From contig OZ241348.1 in the NCBI GenBank assembly GCA_965199915.1, forward strand, positions 3,720,001 through 3,784,000: DNA of 64,000 nucleotides. The letters run 5' to 3'. The DNA comes from VXYL01 sp965199915. Its GTDB lineage: Bacteria > Pseudomonadota > Gammaproteobacteria > Pseudomonadales > Azotimanducaceae. The translations under genes and the position numbers were made by a program. Positions 41,152 to 50,091 of this stretch are shown piece by piece; position 1 is the first letter of the stretch, and every line of letters begins with the position of its first letter. Below the pieces are notes generated by a model. The model saw only the letters and a list, made by a program, of their open reading frames with translations, made no database searches and was not told the origin of the DNA.

Positions 41152-42255
41152 TTGCGCGAGAACTTCCGCTATCGTCGCAAACTGGCGGTGGCGGCGCTCG
41201 CCTTCTGCTTGTCTGGGTCCGCGTTGTGCGCGGACCAAGGGTTGCCGCCCGGCTTCGCGCTTTCCGTGGTGACGGACGAGGTGCCGAACGCGAGACAAAT
41301 GGCCCTTGCGGAGTCGGGCGTGTTGTTCGTGGGCACGAGGCGGCGTGGCAGGTTGTACGCGGTGGTGCTCGGCCAGGGTTGGGACGCGCAACCCGAGGTG
41401 GTCACCTTCGCCAGAGGTCTCGCCATGCCAAGCGGCATCGCGTTGGTGGATGGCGACCTTTACGTTGCGGCGCTGAACCAAGTGCTGCGCTATCGGGACA
41501 TCGAAGACACTTTCCGCAACAACCCAACGCCCGAGGTCGTCACGGACGCCCTGCCGGACAAGCGGCACCACGGCTGGAAGTACCTGTTGGCCGGCGTGGA
41601 CGGCCACCTCTACGTGCCGGTGGGCGCGCCCTGCAACATTTGCCTCTCCGAGGACAAGCGCTTCGCCAGCATCCTGCGGATGCACCCCGACACTGGCGAG
41701 ACCACGATCCACGCCCACGGCGTGCGCAACTCGGTGGGGATGGCGTGGCATCCCACCACCGGCGAGCTCTGGTTCACGGACAATGGGCGCGACATGCTCG
41801 GCGACGACGTGCCGCCCGAGGAGGTGAACCGGGTGGCGAAGCCGGGCGCCCATTACGGCTATCCGCACATCCACGGCGCGGCGATAGCGGATCCGCGCTT
41901 CGGCGAAGACCACGACCCGGCGTCCTATGTGCCGCCGGAGTTCGAAATCCAAGCGCACGCCGCGGCGCTCGGCATCGCCTTCTACACCGCCGATCAGTTT
42001 CCGCCGGAATACCGCGGTGCCCTGTTCATCGCCGAGCACGGCTCTTGGAACCGCTCGTCCAAGGTGGGCTACCGCGTAAGCGTGCTGCGCTTCGTGGAAT
42101 CCGGCGCCGTCTATTCGCCCTTTGTGGACGTGTGGCTCAAAGGGGAGAATGCGTCCGGACGGCCCAATGACGTATTGGTGGCCAAGGACGGCAGCCTGCT
42201 CGTCTCCGACGACCAAGGCGGCCGCATCTATCGCGTCTACTACGCCGGTGACTGA
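41152..42255 (+). CDS. PQQ-dependent sugar dehydrogenase, glucose/sorbosone dehydrogenase family
   Basis: This 367-residue exported beta-propeller starts at TTG 41152 with GGAGG six bases upstream. A signal peptide covers about residues 1-26 (KLAVAALAFCLSGSALCA). Motifs of the soluble glucose/sorbosone dehydrogenase family include LAMPSGIALVDGDLYVA, HGVRNSVGMAWHPTTGELWFTDNGRDMLGDD, a GAHYGYPHIHG segment and a final DGSLLVSDDQGGRIYRV. The substrate is unknown. A fragment of this gene is duplicated at 38046. In-frame sequence upstream of the TTG overlaps the divergent paralogue C and is not coding. Confidence 0.87.
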   Translation: MRENFRYRRKLAVAALAFCLSGSALCADQGLPPGFALSVVTDEVPNARQMALAESGVLFVGTRRRGRLYAVVLGQGWDAQPEVVTFARGLAMPSGIALVDGDLYVAALNQVLRYRDIEDTFRNNPTPEVVTDALPDKRHHGWKYLLAGVDGHLYVPVGAPCNICLSEDKRFASILRMHPDTGETTIHAHGVRNSVGMAWHPTTGELWFTDNGRDMLGDDVPPEEVNRVAKPGAHYGYPHIHGAAIADPRFGEDHDPASYVPPEFEIQAHAAALGIAFYTADQFPPEYRGALFIAEHGSWNRSSKVGYRVSVLRFVESGAVYSPFVDVWLKGENASGRPNDVLVAKDGSLLVSDDQGGRIYRVYYAGD

Positions 42256-42338
42256 CCGATTTTGCCAGCCTGTCTTTATAAACATCCCCATAGAATGAAC
42301 TACAGAGATTGATTTTATAGGGTTGTTTTACTACATTG

Positions 42339-42555
42339 GTGTCATGCATCGGCACCTTGAAGCAGTGGCTCGCCGCACCGCGGCGCAAAACCGCTGGTGA
42401 TTCGCGGTGCCCGGCAGGTGGGCAAGTCCACGTTGGTCAAGCTGTTTTGCGAAGCGGCCGGGCGGCCGCTGGTTGCCGTGGACTTGGAACGGCAACCTGA
42501 GTTGGCGGCGGCGTTCGGCCGCGTCAAGGCGCCACGCGGCTTGCCCTGCCTCTAA
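42339..42555 (+). pseudogene. Remnant of an AAA-type ATPase (DUF4143 family N-terminus)
   Basis: A short ATG frame at 42339 stops after 18 codons. In the next frame from about 42376 the sequence continues with GAKPLVIRGARQVGKSTLVKLF, the Walker A region typical of DUF4143 ATPases, then LVAVDLERQPELAAAFG, and stops at TAA 42553-42555. Full members are about 400 residues, so only about 60 remain, and a frameshift is needed even for those. The 80 bases before it are AT-rich compared with the surroundings and hold no gene. Confidence 0.75.
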
Positions 42556-43622
42556 TACGGCCAAGGCCCGTAAATGTGGTCGAAGGTTCCATCCCGTAGA
42601 ACACAGTCGTGTTCCAGATCGCCATCGTGGCAGTCGTCGTAGCAATTGTTCGGGGGGATGCCGCCTAGACAGCTGCACTTGTTGCAGTCTGCGACGCACA
42701 AGCACTCTTTGGGAATCACGGCGCAAGGCGCTCTGCGGCGGATTGGATTGAGTCTGCAAACGGCGTCGCCGACATCGCAGGCGCGCTCTGCGATGTCGTA
42801 GTTGGCTTGACAATTACCTCCCAAGGCGTCGAACACCATGCAGCTCGTGTTGTAATACGACGCGTTCGGGTTGGCGCAGCGTACGCAATTGACCATCGAG
42901 CGAACCAGCGCGTCGACAATGTGGTTGCGCGCCAGCTGGTACGCCGGCAGCCGCAGCAACTCGTCGGCCGGAACTCCCTCGCGCAGCATGGATCGATCGA
43001 AGTGCCGCGCGCCGAGCACCCAAAGCACATCCGCGGCGCTCACGTCCGGTACCGCGTCGCGGATGTGTTGGGCGGCGGCGAGTTCGGCGGCGTAGCGACT
43101 CCACAGCGCCTCGTTCAACTCGGCCCAGCCCGCCTCTCGGGTTTCCAACGGTCGCCCGTGCCCCGCTCCGACGACGTCCGCGACGATCTTCAAGGAGATC
43201 TGCATTTCCACTGCCTCGAGCAGATCGCGAGCGGTGGTTGCAGTCATCGCGGCCAAGGCGTTTCTGTTCAGATCGGCGTAGGCGCGCGTCCACGCGATGT
43301 CGGCGGTCGTCGCTGCGGGAATCAACTCGCGCAACGCATCGGCCGTGTATGGCACACCGGACGCTTCCGCCATGTCTTCGGCGAACCGTATCCAAACTTC
43401 CTCGTCGGCGCCTGGTGCCACCTCTTGGGGCGACTGTTGCTGGGCAGATGACCCGCCACCGAGCAGACCGCAGATGATGACAACGCCACTTAGTGCGCCG
43501 CTTCGCGCATGGTGTGCTGTCGCGGCCGCTTGGCGAACCACCAAGCAAAGACGCGACCATGCGCGGGGAAGAGTTTCACAAAGTCGTCTTGCAGTGGTCA
43601 GCATGCGATCTCCGTCGGGCAA
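42552..43622 (-). CDS. Exported cysteine-rich protein of unknown function
   Basis: The frame gives up to 356 residues. A hydrophobic signal-like segment (SGALSGVVIICGLLGGGSSAQQQ) lies about 42-62 residues in, so the true start may be later, for example GTG near residue 28. The middle is helical. The last 110 or so residues hold 15 cysteines, with CVRC, CLC and CSC clusters, suggesting a disulfide-rich or metal-binding domain outside the cytoplasm. No family was recognised. Its stop codon overlaps the end of the convergent ATPase remnant. Confidence 0.65.
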   Translation of the reverse strand: MPDGDRMLTTARRLCETLPRAWSRLCLVVRQAAATAHHARSGALSGVVIICGLLGGGSSAQQQSPQEVAPGADEEVWIRFAEDMAEASGVPYTADALRELIPAATTADIAWTRAYADLNRNALAAMTATTARDLLEAVEMQISLKIVADVVGAGHGRPLETREAGWAELNEALWSRYAAELAAAQHIRDAVPDVSAADVLWVLGARHFDRSMLREGVPADELLRLPAYQLARNHIVDALVRSMVNCVRCANPNASYYNTSCMVFDALGGNCQANYDIAERACDVGDAVCRLNPIRRRAPCAVIPKECLCVADCNKCSCLGGIPPNNCYDDCHDGDLEHDCVLRDGTFDHIYGPWPY

Positions 43623-43736
43623 CCAACGAGGGCACTATGTAGCACCGGCTCAATCTCGGCGCAAGTGCGTTTTTTGCGGCGCGGCGGGCACCCCGTCAAA
43701 GAACGTCAGCGAGGCCGCGCCATAGTCAACCGCACG

Positions 43737-44762
43737 TTAGAGACGCTCCCCGTAGCCGCTTCGGAGTTCCCGCAGCCGCGCCACGAAACTCGCCTCGTCT
43801 TCGCATTCCAACGCGGCTTGGGCAATCTCCTCCACGCTCGCCTCCGCGAACTCCGGCTCGTTCAAGGGAAAATCCGCCGCCACCTCCAAACCGCGGGCGA
43901 TGAGTAGCTCGCGAATCAACGCGGCGCGGCGCTCCAGCTCGCTCTCGTACGCCTCTTGCCGAGCCTCGGCGCGCTGCGCGCGAAGCAGCGGGTCGTCGTC
44001 CGGCCCTGTGCCTTCGCGGGCGCCGAGCGCAGACCCGACGCGGTGCAGTGCCGCGGCCGTGCGCTCCGACAACGCCTCTTCATTGAGGGCGACGTGGATC
44101 TCCTCGGCCGCCCAGCCCGGGAACGCGCGGCTGTGGGTGGCGACTTCGAACGCGGCGCCTTCGAGCAAGTGGATGGTCATGCCGCGCCGCTTGGCCGGAT
44201 GCGGCGACTCGTCCGGCACGTCCACCCACACCTCCGGAAACCCCCACGCCTCGTACAGCTGCAACTTGTGGCGGCGCACATCCGTGGTGCGATCCACCTC
44301 CAGCACGACATCCGGATAGTGGTTTTGGCCCACAACCATCGCGGACGGCCCGACGATGTTCGCTCGGCCGGGATGCAGGTAGAGGGACTGATCGGCCTGC
44401 ATCATGCGCGCCGGGCGTCCGTCCTTGCCGAGCAGAGTGAGGTCCATCGTTCCGAAGCAGCGGATCGGCTTGCCGCGCACGGCGGCGATGCGCTCCGCCA
44501 AAGCGGCAAGGAGTTGCGACGGACGCTCGTGGTAGGGGCTGGTGGGTTCGCGCACCATGAGCGCGGTTTGGGTGCTCCGGTCCCAAAACTCCAAGCGGCC
44601 TTCGTAGGTTTCCAGTTGGGCGGCGGGCAGGTGGAACGCCTTGTAGCGGTCGTCGAAGCCCAGCTTGGCCAGAGGCGGGCCGGGCGTTGGCTGGAAAGAG
44701 GCGCCGTTGGCATCGGCCTTGGGCGTGGCAACGTCGTCTCGCGTGGCGTGTTGATGGCGCAT
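43737..44762 (-). CDS. Uma2-family (DUF820) putative endonuclease
   Basis: This 341-residue protein starts at ATG 44762, which has an AGGAG site upstream. The Uma2 fold is a PD-(D/E)XK relative: SPYHERPSQLLAALAERI, an acidic residue in VGQNHYPDVVLEVD, and LQLYEAWGFPEVWVDVP. The first part carries an LEFWDRSTQTALMV strand. A C-terminal coiled coil of about 60 residues (EARQEAYESELERRAALIREL) follows. Uma2 proteins are common in mobile or repetitive families, and their role is not well established. An inverted repeat lies about 95 bases upstream of the start. Confidence 0.8.
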   Translation of the reverse strand: MRHQHATRDDVATPKADANGASFQPTPGPPLAKLGFDDRYKAFHLPAAQLETYEGRLEFWDRSTQTALMVREPTSPYHERPSQLLAALAERIAAVRGKPIRCFGTMDLTLLGKDGRPARMMQADQSLYLHPGRANIVGPSAMVVGQNHYPDVVLEVDRTTDVRRHKLQLYEAWGFPEVWVDVPDESPHPAKRRGMTIHLLEGAAFEVATHSRAFPGWAAEEIHVALNEEALSERTAAALHRVGSALGAREGTGPDDDPLLRAQRAEARQEAYESELERRAALIRELLIARGLEVAADFPLNEPEFAEASVEEIAQAALECEDEASFVARLRELRSGYGERL

Positions 44763-44856
44763 GGCAGCGCTCCTGCAAGAATTGTCCGAAGATGGGATCA
44801 GAAGCCTACGCCGTATCGCGGAAAATTGCAAAATATATCGGCAAATCAATTACATT

Positions 44857-44872
44857 CGTACACATTTGTACG
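44857..44872. promoter_or_regulatory. Perfect inverted repeat, possible operator
   Basis: CGTACA-CATT-TGTACG is a 6+4+6 palindrome in an AT-rich stretch (44815-44880) upstream of the Uma2-like gene and just past the end of the LLM oxidoreductase gene. Its form suits a dimeric repressor site, but no adjacent regulator is seen. Confidence 0.4.
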
Positions 44873-44883
44873 ATTGTCCGGCG

Positions 44884-45828
44884 CTACGCGGCTTGGCGGA
44901 TGGCGGGCATCACCTCTTCCACATAAGCGTCCACGGCGTCTTGATTCCATGGCGCGCGCAACGCCACGTTCACGGACGCCGCGCCGCTCGCCACATACTC
45001 ATGAACGCGCTCGGCGGCTTCGCCGGGCATGCAGAGCAGCGAACCGCCCATGATCCGTTTCGCCTGTTCGCCCCAGTCGGCGGCGATCCGCGCCCGCTCG
45101 CGTTCGACGCCGGCGGCGTCCAGCGCCATGTGGAACGCGATGTTCACCCCGCGCCGGATCGTGGCCGGGTCGCGCCCTTCGGCTTCGCACCAGCCATCGA
45201 GCACGCTGTTGAGTCGCCGGAACTCGGCGGCGCTCACATAGGCGGCGTTCCACCCGTCCGCGCGCCGCGCGGCCACCTCCAAGGTGCGGCGCTCGCCGAG
45301 GCCGCCAATCCACAGTGGCAGCTGGTTTTGCAGCGGCTTTGGCTCGCAGGTCGCGTCGTCCACTTGGAAGTGTCGGCCGGAGAACGTGACGCGCGGTTCT
45401 TGGAGCAGCCGCCGCACGACGGCCGCACCTTCGTCCAGCATGTCCAGCCGCGTGCCGATGTCCGGAAACGGATAGCCGTAGGCGGACGCCTCGTGAATGT
45501 GCCAACCGGCGCCGAGCCCGAGCTCGAATCGACCGCCGGAGATGTGGTCCAACGTCGCCGCCGCTTTGGCAAGGAGCGCCGGATTCCGGTAGCCGACATA
45601 AAACACCAAGCAGCCGATGCGCGCGCGCGCAGTGTCCGCCGCCAACGCGCCGAGCGTGGCCAGCGCTTCGTAGTGCGGCTGCAAACCATCTTGAAACGGG
45701 GCCTCGTAGAAGTGGTCCCACACCGAAATCCAATCCACGCCGGCGGCGTCCAGCCGCCGCCACAGCGCCCGCAGATCCGCGATGGCGAGATTCTGCTGCC
45801 CGATATGGACGCCAAGCGAAACAGCCAT
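44884..45828 (-). CDS. LLM-class flavin/F420-dependent oxidoreductase
   Basis: This 314-residue TIM-barrel protein of the luciferase-like group has VSLGVHIGQQN at the N-terminus, ADLRALWRRLDAAGVDWISVWDHF, a RARIGCLVFYVGYRNPALLAKAAATLDHISGGRFELGLGAGWH signature region, and PLWIGGLGERRTLEVAARRADGWN. This last pattern is that of the F420-type subfamily. The substrate is unknown. Starts at 45828 and 45840 are both possible. It stands between accessory genes with no obvious pathway partner. Confidence 0.85.
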   Translation of the reverse strand: MAVSLGVHIGQQNLAIADLRALWRRLDAAGVDWISVWDHFYEAPFQDGLQPHYEALATLGALAADTARARIGCLVFYVGYRNPALLAKAAATLDHISGGRFELGLGAGWHIHEASAYGYPFPDIGTRLDMLDEGAAVVRRLLQEPRVTFSGRHFQVDDATCEPKPLQNQLPLWIGGLGERRTLEVAARRADGWNAAYVSAAEFRRLNSVLDGWCEAEGRDPATIRRGVNIAFHMALDAAGVERERARIAADWGEQAKRIMGGSLLCMPGEAAERVHEYVASGAASVNVALRAPWNQDAVDAYVEEVMPAIRQAA

Positions 45829-45903
45829 GCGCCCAACCATAGCAGAGACGCAGGACATTGTGCCCGGTGGAAGCTGGCGGTCAAGTTAAGGCGCGCCCGC
45901 CTG

Positions 45904-47492
45904 TTAAGGTGCGCCCGCCACCTCGAACCCAACGACGCTGCGCGTTTGGCTGTCGAACTCGACGCCGATCAAGTGGACGGGCATTCCCGTGGCGCGGTAC
46001 TTGCCAGCGTAGTCGCGTTCGCGCAATTGCGTCAGCGCCGCGCCGGCCGGTTTCGCGTCCACCTTGAACTCGAACAAATACACGTTGCCGTTGAAGACCA
46101 CGGCCATGTCCAAGCGGCCGCGGCTCGTGCTTTCCTCCACCGTCACGGTCATGTCCTGCGAGGCGAACAAGGCGTAGAACACGCTCGCGTAGTAGCCCTC
46201 GTAGTCCGCGACGTTGTTCCGCGTGTGCCATTGGTAGGGAATGGCGGCGAAGAACGACTCCAGCAGTTCGTGAAGGCCGGCGAAGTCGTTCGCCAGCAGC
46301 AAGTCGTAGAGCCGCGCCCGATGCGCCGACGCTTGCGCCGGCGCGGTCGTCAAGTGCGCGAGCAGGCTCGCGGTCAAGCTGTGGCGCACTTCGTAATTCG
46401 GATACGTCAGGCGGTAGTAGGTGGTTCTTCCGCGTTGCTCCACATCGCCAATGGTCAGATAGCCGGTCTGGAAGAGCAGAGCTTCCGGATGGATGTTGTC
46501 CACGTCGAAGGTGGAAAGCAGATCGGCGCTCGACAGCGCGTCTTCAAGGCGCACAGCGCTAAACCCGTGGCGCGCGAGCGTTTGCAGGAGAAACGTGGGC
46601 GTGCCCGTTTCGAACCAATAGTCCGCGAACTCGCGCCGGTCGAACAACAGCAGCACATCGTAGGGGTTGTACACGGATTCGCCACGCCAGTTGTAGCCGT
46701 TGTACCAATGGCGGATTTCATCTCTATCCAAGCCGGGCAACTCCGCCGCGAACACATCGTCCAAGTCTGCGTCCGTGTATCCGCACACGGTGGCGTAGCG
46801 CCGATCCAGCGTGATGTCGGTGAGGTTGTTCAAGCCGGAGAACGAACTCACTTTTGAGAACTTGCTAACACCCGTGAAGAACGTGAAACGAATATGCGCC
46901 TCAACGGATTTCAAGGTGCTGTAAAGGCCGCGTAGGAAATTGCGATTGGCGTGCGCGAGTTCCGGCGTCTCAAGAGCGTCGACGATGGGTTTGTCGTACT
47001 CGTCCACCAGCACGACCACTGGATTCTCACGTTCGCGTAAACGTTGGATCAAATCCGCCAAGCGATCGGGCGCGGGGTCGTAACGGGCCGGCAGGTCCGC
47101 CGAGCGCTCCGAGCGATCGAGTTGCGCGGCGACGTTCTGGCGCAGATAGCCGGGGTCGGTGAAGTCGCCGCCGGAGAAGTCCACCGCAACACCGGATGCC
47201 GGTTCGCCCAGTCCCAATCCTTGTGGACGGCCAGACCGTGGAACAAGGCCTCGGCGCCCGCGAACAGCTCCGCAATGGTGTCCACCAACAAGCTCTTGCC
47301 GAATCGGCGCGGGCGCGACAGAAAGTAGTGCTTGCCGGTGTTCGTCATCCGGTGAATGAACGACGTCTTGTCGATGTAGTAGCAGCCTTCCTCGCGCAAC
47401 GCGCGAAAGCTCTGGATACCGGTTGGCAGCTTCTGGCGTTTGGCCGGGCCAAGCTGCGCCGGCACGCGGTCGATTTCCGATTCTTGCGCCAC
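45904..47492 (-). pseudogene. AAA-ATPase-like / PD-(D/E)XK protein gene with a frameshift
   Basis: From about 47492 one frame encodes KLPTGIQSFRALREEGCYYI, then a P-loop variant FLSRPRRFGKSLL and NRHPVLR. At about 47195 the coding continues in another frame with VDFSGGDFTDPGYL, VVVLVDEYDKPI, and a C-terminal nuclease-like domain with DMAVVFNGNVYLFEFKVD. Together these make the roughly 525-residue AAA-ATPase-like plus PDDEXK_9 protein found in many copies in some genomes. One base seems lost in the G run of the CGGTGG stretch. If it is not a sequencing error the gene is inactive. A near-perfect 18-bp duplication (45885-45920) spans its stop codon. Confidence 0.78.
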
Positions 47493-47527
47493 GCAACTCA
47501 CCGGACACCAAGTTTGGTCAGCCCAAG

Positions 47528-47569
47528 GCGCACCCTGCCGGGCGCGTTTGAGTTTGCTCCGCAAAACTC
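47528..47569. repeat. Bipartite palindromic repeat, copy 3 (REP-like)
   Basis: An imperfect first hairpin GCGCACCC-TGCC-GGGCGCG is followed by GAGTTTGC-TCC-GCAAAACTC, which has one extra A. It lies between two minus-strand genes. The rest of 47493-47641 shows no gene. Confidence 0.8.
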
Positions 47570-47641
47570 CACGCTGTCTAGGCTAAGGCACCGCCATCGG
47601 CGGCGCAAGGCGCACATTGTGCGCTGGCGTTGCTGTCCGAA

Positions 47642-48649
47642 TCATCCGACTCGGCGCAAGAGCGCAACGGACTCCGCAAAACCAGCGGCCGCAGCCACCT
47701 CCGCCGGCGTGCGTCCGCAGTTGTCGCGGGCGTTGCGGTCCGCTCCGGCGTCGAGCAGCAGCGCCACCAACGCCGCGTTTTCCCGCCACCAAGGCCGTGC
47801 GGCGATGTGCAGCGGCGTGCTGCCGACGCTGTCCCGCGCGTCCAGACACGCGCCGTGTCCCAAGAGCAAGCGGGCGGCTTCCACGGCGCCTTCCCGCACC
47901 GCGACCATGAGCGGGGTCTGCGTCGCCACCGGCGGTGCGTCCTTGGGCGCCGCCATCTTCCACAACTCCGGCGGCGCCGTGGCGGTCGGAGCGTCGACCG
48001 TCACAGGCGCCGCCAAGAGGACTTCCAGCACCGGCATCCAGCCGTAGGTGGCGCAAATGTGGAGCGGTCGCTCCCCCAGCGCGCACACCGCCTCGACGTC
48101 CGCCCCGGCGTCAATGAGCGCCTGCGCGATGGTCGCCGCGTCCGGCGCGTAGCCGTGCGCGCATGCCGCGTGCAGCGGTTCCCAGCGCCCGTGTCCAGCG
48201 GCGAGCGCCGCCAGTTCCCAAACGAAGAAACCGATGCGCGGCAGCGTGCGGCGCGGATCGTCGCCGGCCTCAAGCAAGGCGCGCACGGACGCGAGCCGGC
48301 CGCGACCAAGGGCAAAGCCCATGGGCGTGAGGTGCTCGGCGAGAGCCCCGCATGCTTCGGCGCTGGCTAAACGCGCTATCTCGTCCACGCGACCCAGGGC
48401 GCACGCGCTGTGCAAGTCGCAGGCGAGGCCGCGCTCCAGCATGCGCGCGGCCGCGGCTTCCTCGTACAACGCCGCCAGCTGCAGGGCGGTCAAGTCCGAC
48501 TCCGCGCCCAGCCCCACCGCCTCCCGCTGCTTGGCGTGAGTTTGCAGGATGAGAGCGCGACAGTGGGATAGATCGCCGGCGTCCACGGCCATCCGCAGCG
48601 CTTCGTCCATCGCACTTGCGCTCTTTCCTTCGTCGCGCTCGCTGTTCAC
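47642..48649 (-). CDS. Ankyrin-repeat protein
   Basis: This 335-residue protein (ATG 48649, or ATG 48610 for a shorter form) has ankyrin units: LTALQLAALYEEAAAARMLERG, GRWEPLHAACAHGYAPD, ALGERPLHICATYGWMPVLEVLL, TQTPLMVAVREGAVEAARLLLGHGA, and GSTPLHIAARPWWRENAALVALLLDAGAD. There is no signal peptide or membrane segment. Ankyrin proteins mediate protein contacts and are common in host-associated bacteria, but there is no direct evidence here that it is secreted. Confidence 0.82.
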   Translation of the reverse strand: MNSERDEGKSASAMDEALRMAVDAGDLSHCRALILQTHAKQREAVGLGAESDLTALQLAALYEEAAAARMLERGLACDLHSACALGRVDEIARLASAEACGALAEHLTPMGFALGRGRLASVRALLEAGDDPRRTLPRIGFFVWELAALAAGHGRWEPLHAACAHGYAPDAATIAQALIDAGADVEAVCALGERPLHICATYGWMPVLEVLLAAPVTVDAPTATAPPELWKMAAPKDAPPVATQTPLMVAVREGAVEAARLLLGHGACLDARDSVGSTPLHIAARPWWRENAALVALLLDAGADRNARDNCGRTPAEVAAAAGFAESVALLRRVG

Positions 48650-48740
48650 GCCGGCATTGTACGGCGGTCCTCATGCGCGCACTGCCGAACGGTGAAAAAA
48701 GCGCCGAGATGGGCGCGTTGCGCCGCACGGTGTAGAGTTC

Positions 48741-49532
48741 ATGGTGCCAATGGCAAGCCAACCCAGTATTGAAATGGCGCGAGACGACGTAACACCGACG
48801 CGAAGGCGCGTGCAGCTTCACGCCGGCCCGCGCGAAGCGATCGGGCCCGCGATCGACGTGCTAGGCCGCTGGTTCCACCTCGGTGGCGTGATCATCGGCG
48901 GGGGAACCGCCCTAGAAGCGCGCTGGCACCACCGACGTTCAACAGACCTTGACCTGTTCGCTCCGGTGCCGTATTTGTCGAGCTTGATGAAAGTGCCGAG
49001 GGATCAGATCGACAAGGAACTTCAAGACCGCGCCGCGCCGTCGCTTCAGGTGAACGCCTCTGTTGGCGCGACGCATGTGCAGTGCCTAGTTGCTGGCGTG
49101 CCAGTCTCCCTGTCGGGAACGCGCGGGTTCTGGACCGAGGACCACGATCCCTGCGTGGAAGCGTCCACCGGCGTGCCGTTGGCGGCAAGTGCGGACATCC
49201 TGTTGCGAAAGATGCAAGGCAGGACGCTGGCCCAGGGCCGTGCCGTGGCGCGGGACGCTTACGATTTCGTAGTCGCCCAAGTCCTCGATCCGGTGTCGTT
49301 CCGGGATGCCATCGCGCACTTGGACGAAGAACAAGCAGAGGTTATCGCCGAGACGTTCGACGTATTGGCCAATACGCCGCCGAGGACGGAAGGACGCGGC
49401 GTGGAAGCGCCTGCCTATCCGGCTATTCTGCAACGAGGTTTGTGGAAGCTCGCCGCGCAAGTTTTCCGGCATCCGCAGCGGGACTTGAACATTGCCCACA
49501 GCGCGCCCCATCGCGAAAGGAGGTCCCGGTGA
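48741..49532 (+). CDS. AbiEii-like nucleotidyltransferase, putative toxin
   Basis: This 263-residue protein has the nucleotidyltransferase core of the AbiEii/DUF1814 type: GGVIIGGGTALEARWHHRRSTDLDLFAP, with the G-G-x-T-A-L loop and the S-x-D-L-D-L metal site. A SADILLRKMQGRTLAQGRAVARDAYDFVVA segment includes the lysine and D-x-Y-D residues typical of the family. Family members act as toxins or abortive-infection factors. The second gene, coupled through GTGA, is not the usual AbiEi antitoxin. The local sequence is less GC-rich than its surroundings. Alternative starts at 48750 or 48774 exist. Confidence 0.78.
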   Translation: MVPMASQPSIEMARDDVTPTRRRVQLHAGPREAIGPAIDVLGRWFHLGGVIIGGGTALEARWHHRRSTDLDLFAPVPYLSSLMKVPRDQIDKELQDRAAPSLQVNASVGATHVQCLVAGVPVSLSGTRGFWTEDHDPCVEASTGVPLAASADILLRKMQGRTLAQGRAVARDAYDFVVAQVLDPVSFRDAIAHLDEEQAEVIAETFDVLANTPPRTEGRGVEAPAYPAILQRGLWKLAAQVFRHPQRDLNIAHSAPHRERRSR

Positions 49533-50023
49533 ACGTGGAAGATGATCGTCTGCGTTTTGCGCCGAACAACCAGCGCGTACATCCGCTGGAAACGTTCGAC
49601 ACGCCGGCGTGCTCGCTGGTGATGAAGGCCAGCGAAGCCGATCTGCGCGGCGCGCGATGGCTGCTCGCCAAGAGACTGGCCGGCCACAGCTGTAAAGTGC
49701 GGTGGGATAGAGCCCAGGCGATCATCCTCAATTCGGCTGACGCCGGAGAAGACGAGCGCTTGGCGCTGCGCGATTTTTTCACGGAACTGGACGGGCTGGA
49801 AATCGCGCAGGTGATGCGGGCGGCGGGAGCGACGCCGGGGCGGATGGCCGCGCTCTTTCGCGAGATCGACGTTCGCCAATGGCAGGCTGTGCTTTGGGTG
49901 AATCAGTTCTCCAGTCGACGCGAGACGCCAGAAATGCGCTATTGGGACAAGTTCGCGCTGGGCTCGCTGCGTTTTGTGGACGGCAAACTACGGCGACAGG
50001 GACAGTTGGTCCCGCGGGGATAG
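49529..50023 (+). CDS. Unknown protein coupled to the AbiEii-like gene
   Basis: This 164-residue protein has a GTG start overlapping the TGA of the nucleotidyltransferase gene and a strong AAAGGAGG ribosome binding site eight bases upstream. It is soluble and mixed alpha/beta, with recognisable pieces such as KASEADLRGARWLLAKRLAG, EDERLALRDFFTELDGL and QWQAVLWVNQFSS, but no family was identified. Its position suggests an antitoxin or regulatory partner. Canonical AbiEi has an N-terminal winged helix and usually precedes the toxin; neither is true here. A longer frame upstream overlaps the nucleotidyltransferase and is not coding. Confidence 0.72.
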   Translation: MNVEDDRLRFAPNNQRVHPLETFDTPACSLVMKASEADLRGARWLLAKRLAGHSCKVRWDRAQAIILNSADAGEDERLALRDFFTELDGLEIAQVMRAAGATPGRMAALFREIDVRQWQAVLWVNQFSSRRETPEMRYWDKFALGSLRFVDGKLRRQGQLVPRG

Positions 50024-50091
50024 GCAGAGGGTCGCACTGGGCATGCCCTCTAGACCAGCCCCATAAATGTCGCACGTCCGGCTCGAACGCC

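Noticed and set aside
49082..49528. In-frame upstream extension of the 164-residue partner gene
   Set aside because: It lies wholly within the nucleotidyltransferase gene. The GTG at 49529 has a strong ribosome binding site and stop-start overlap.
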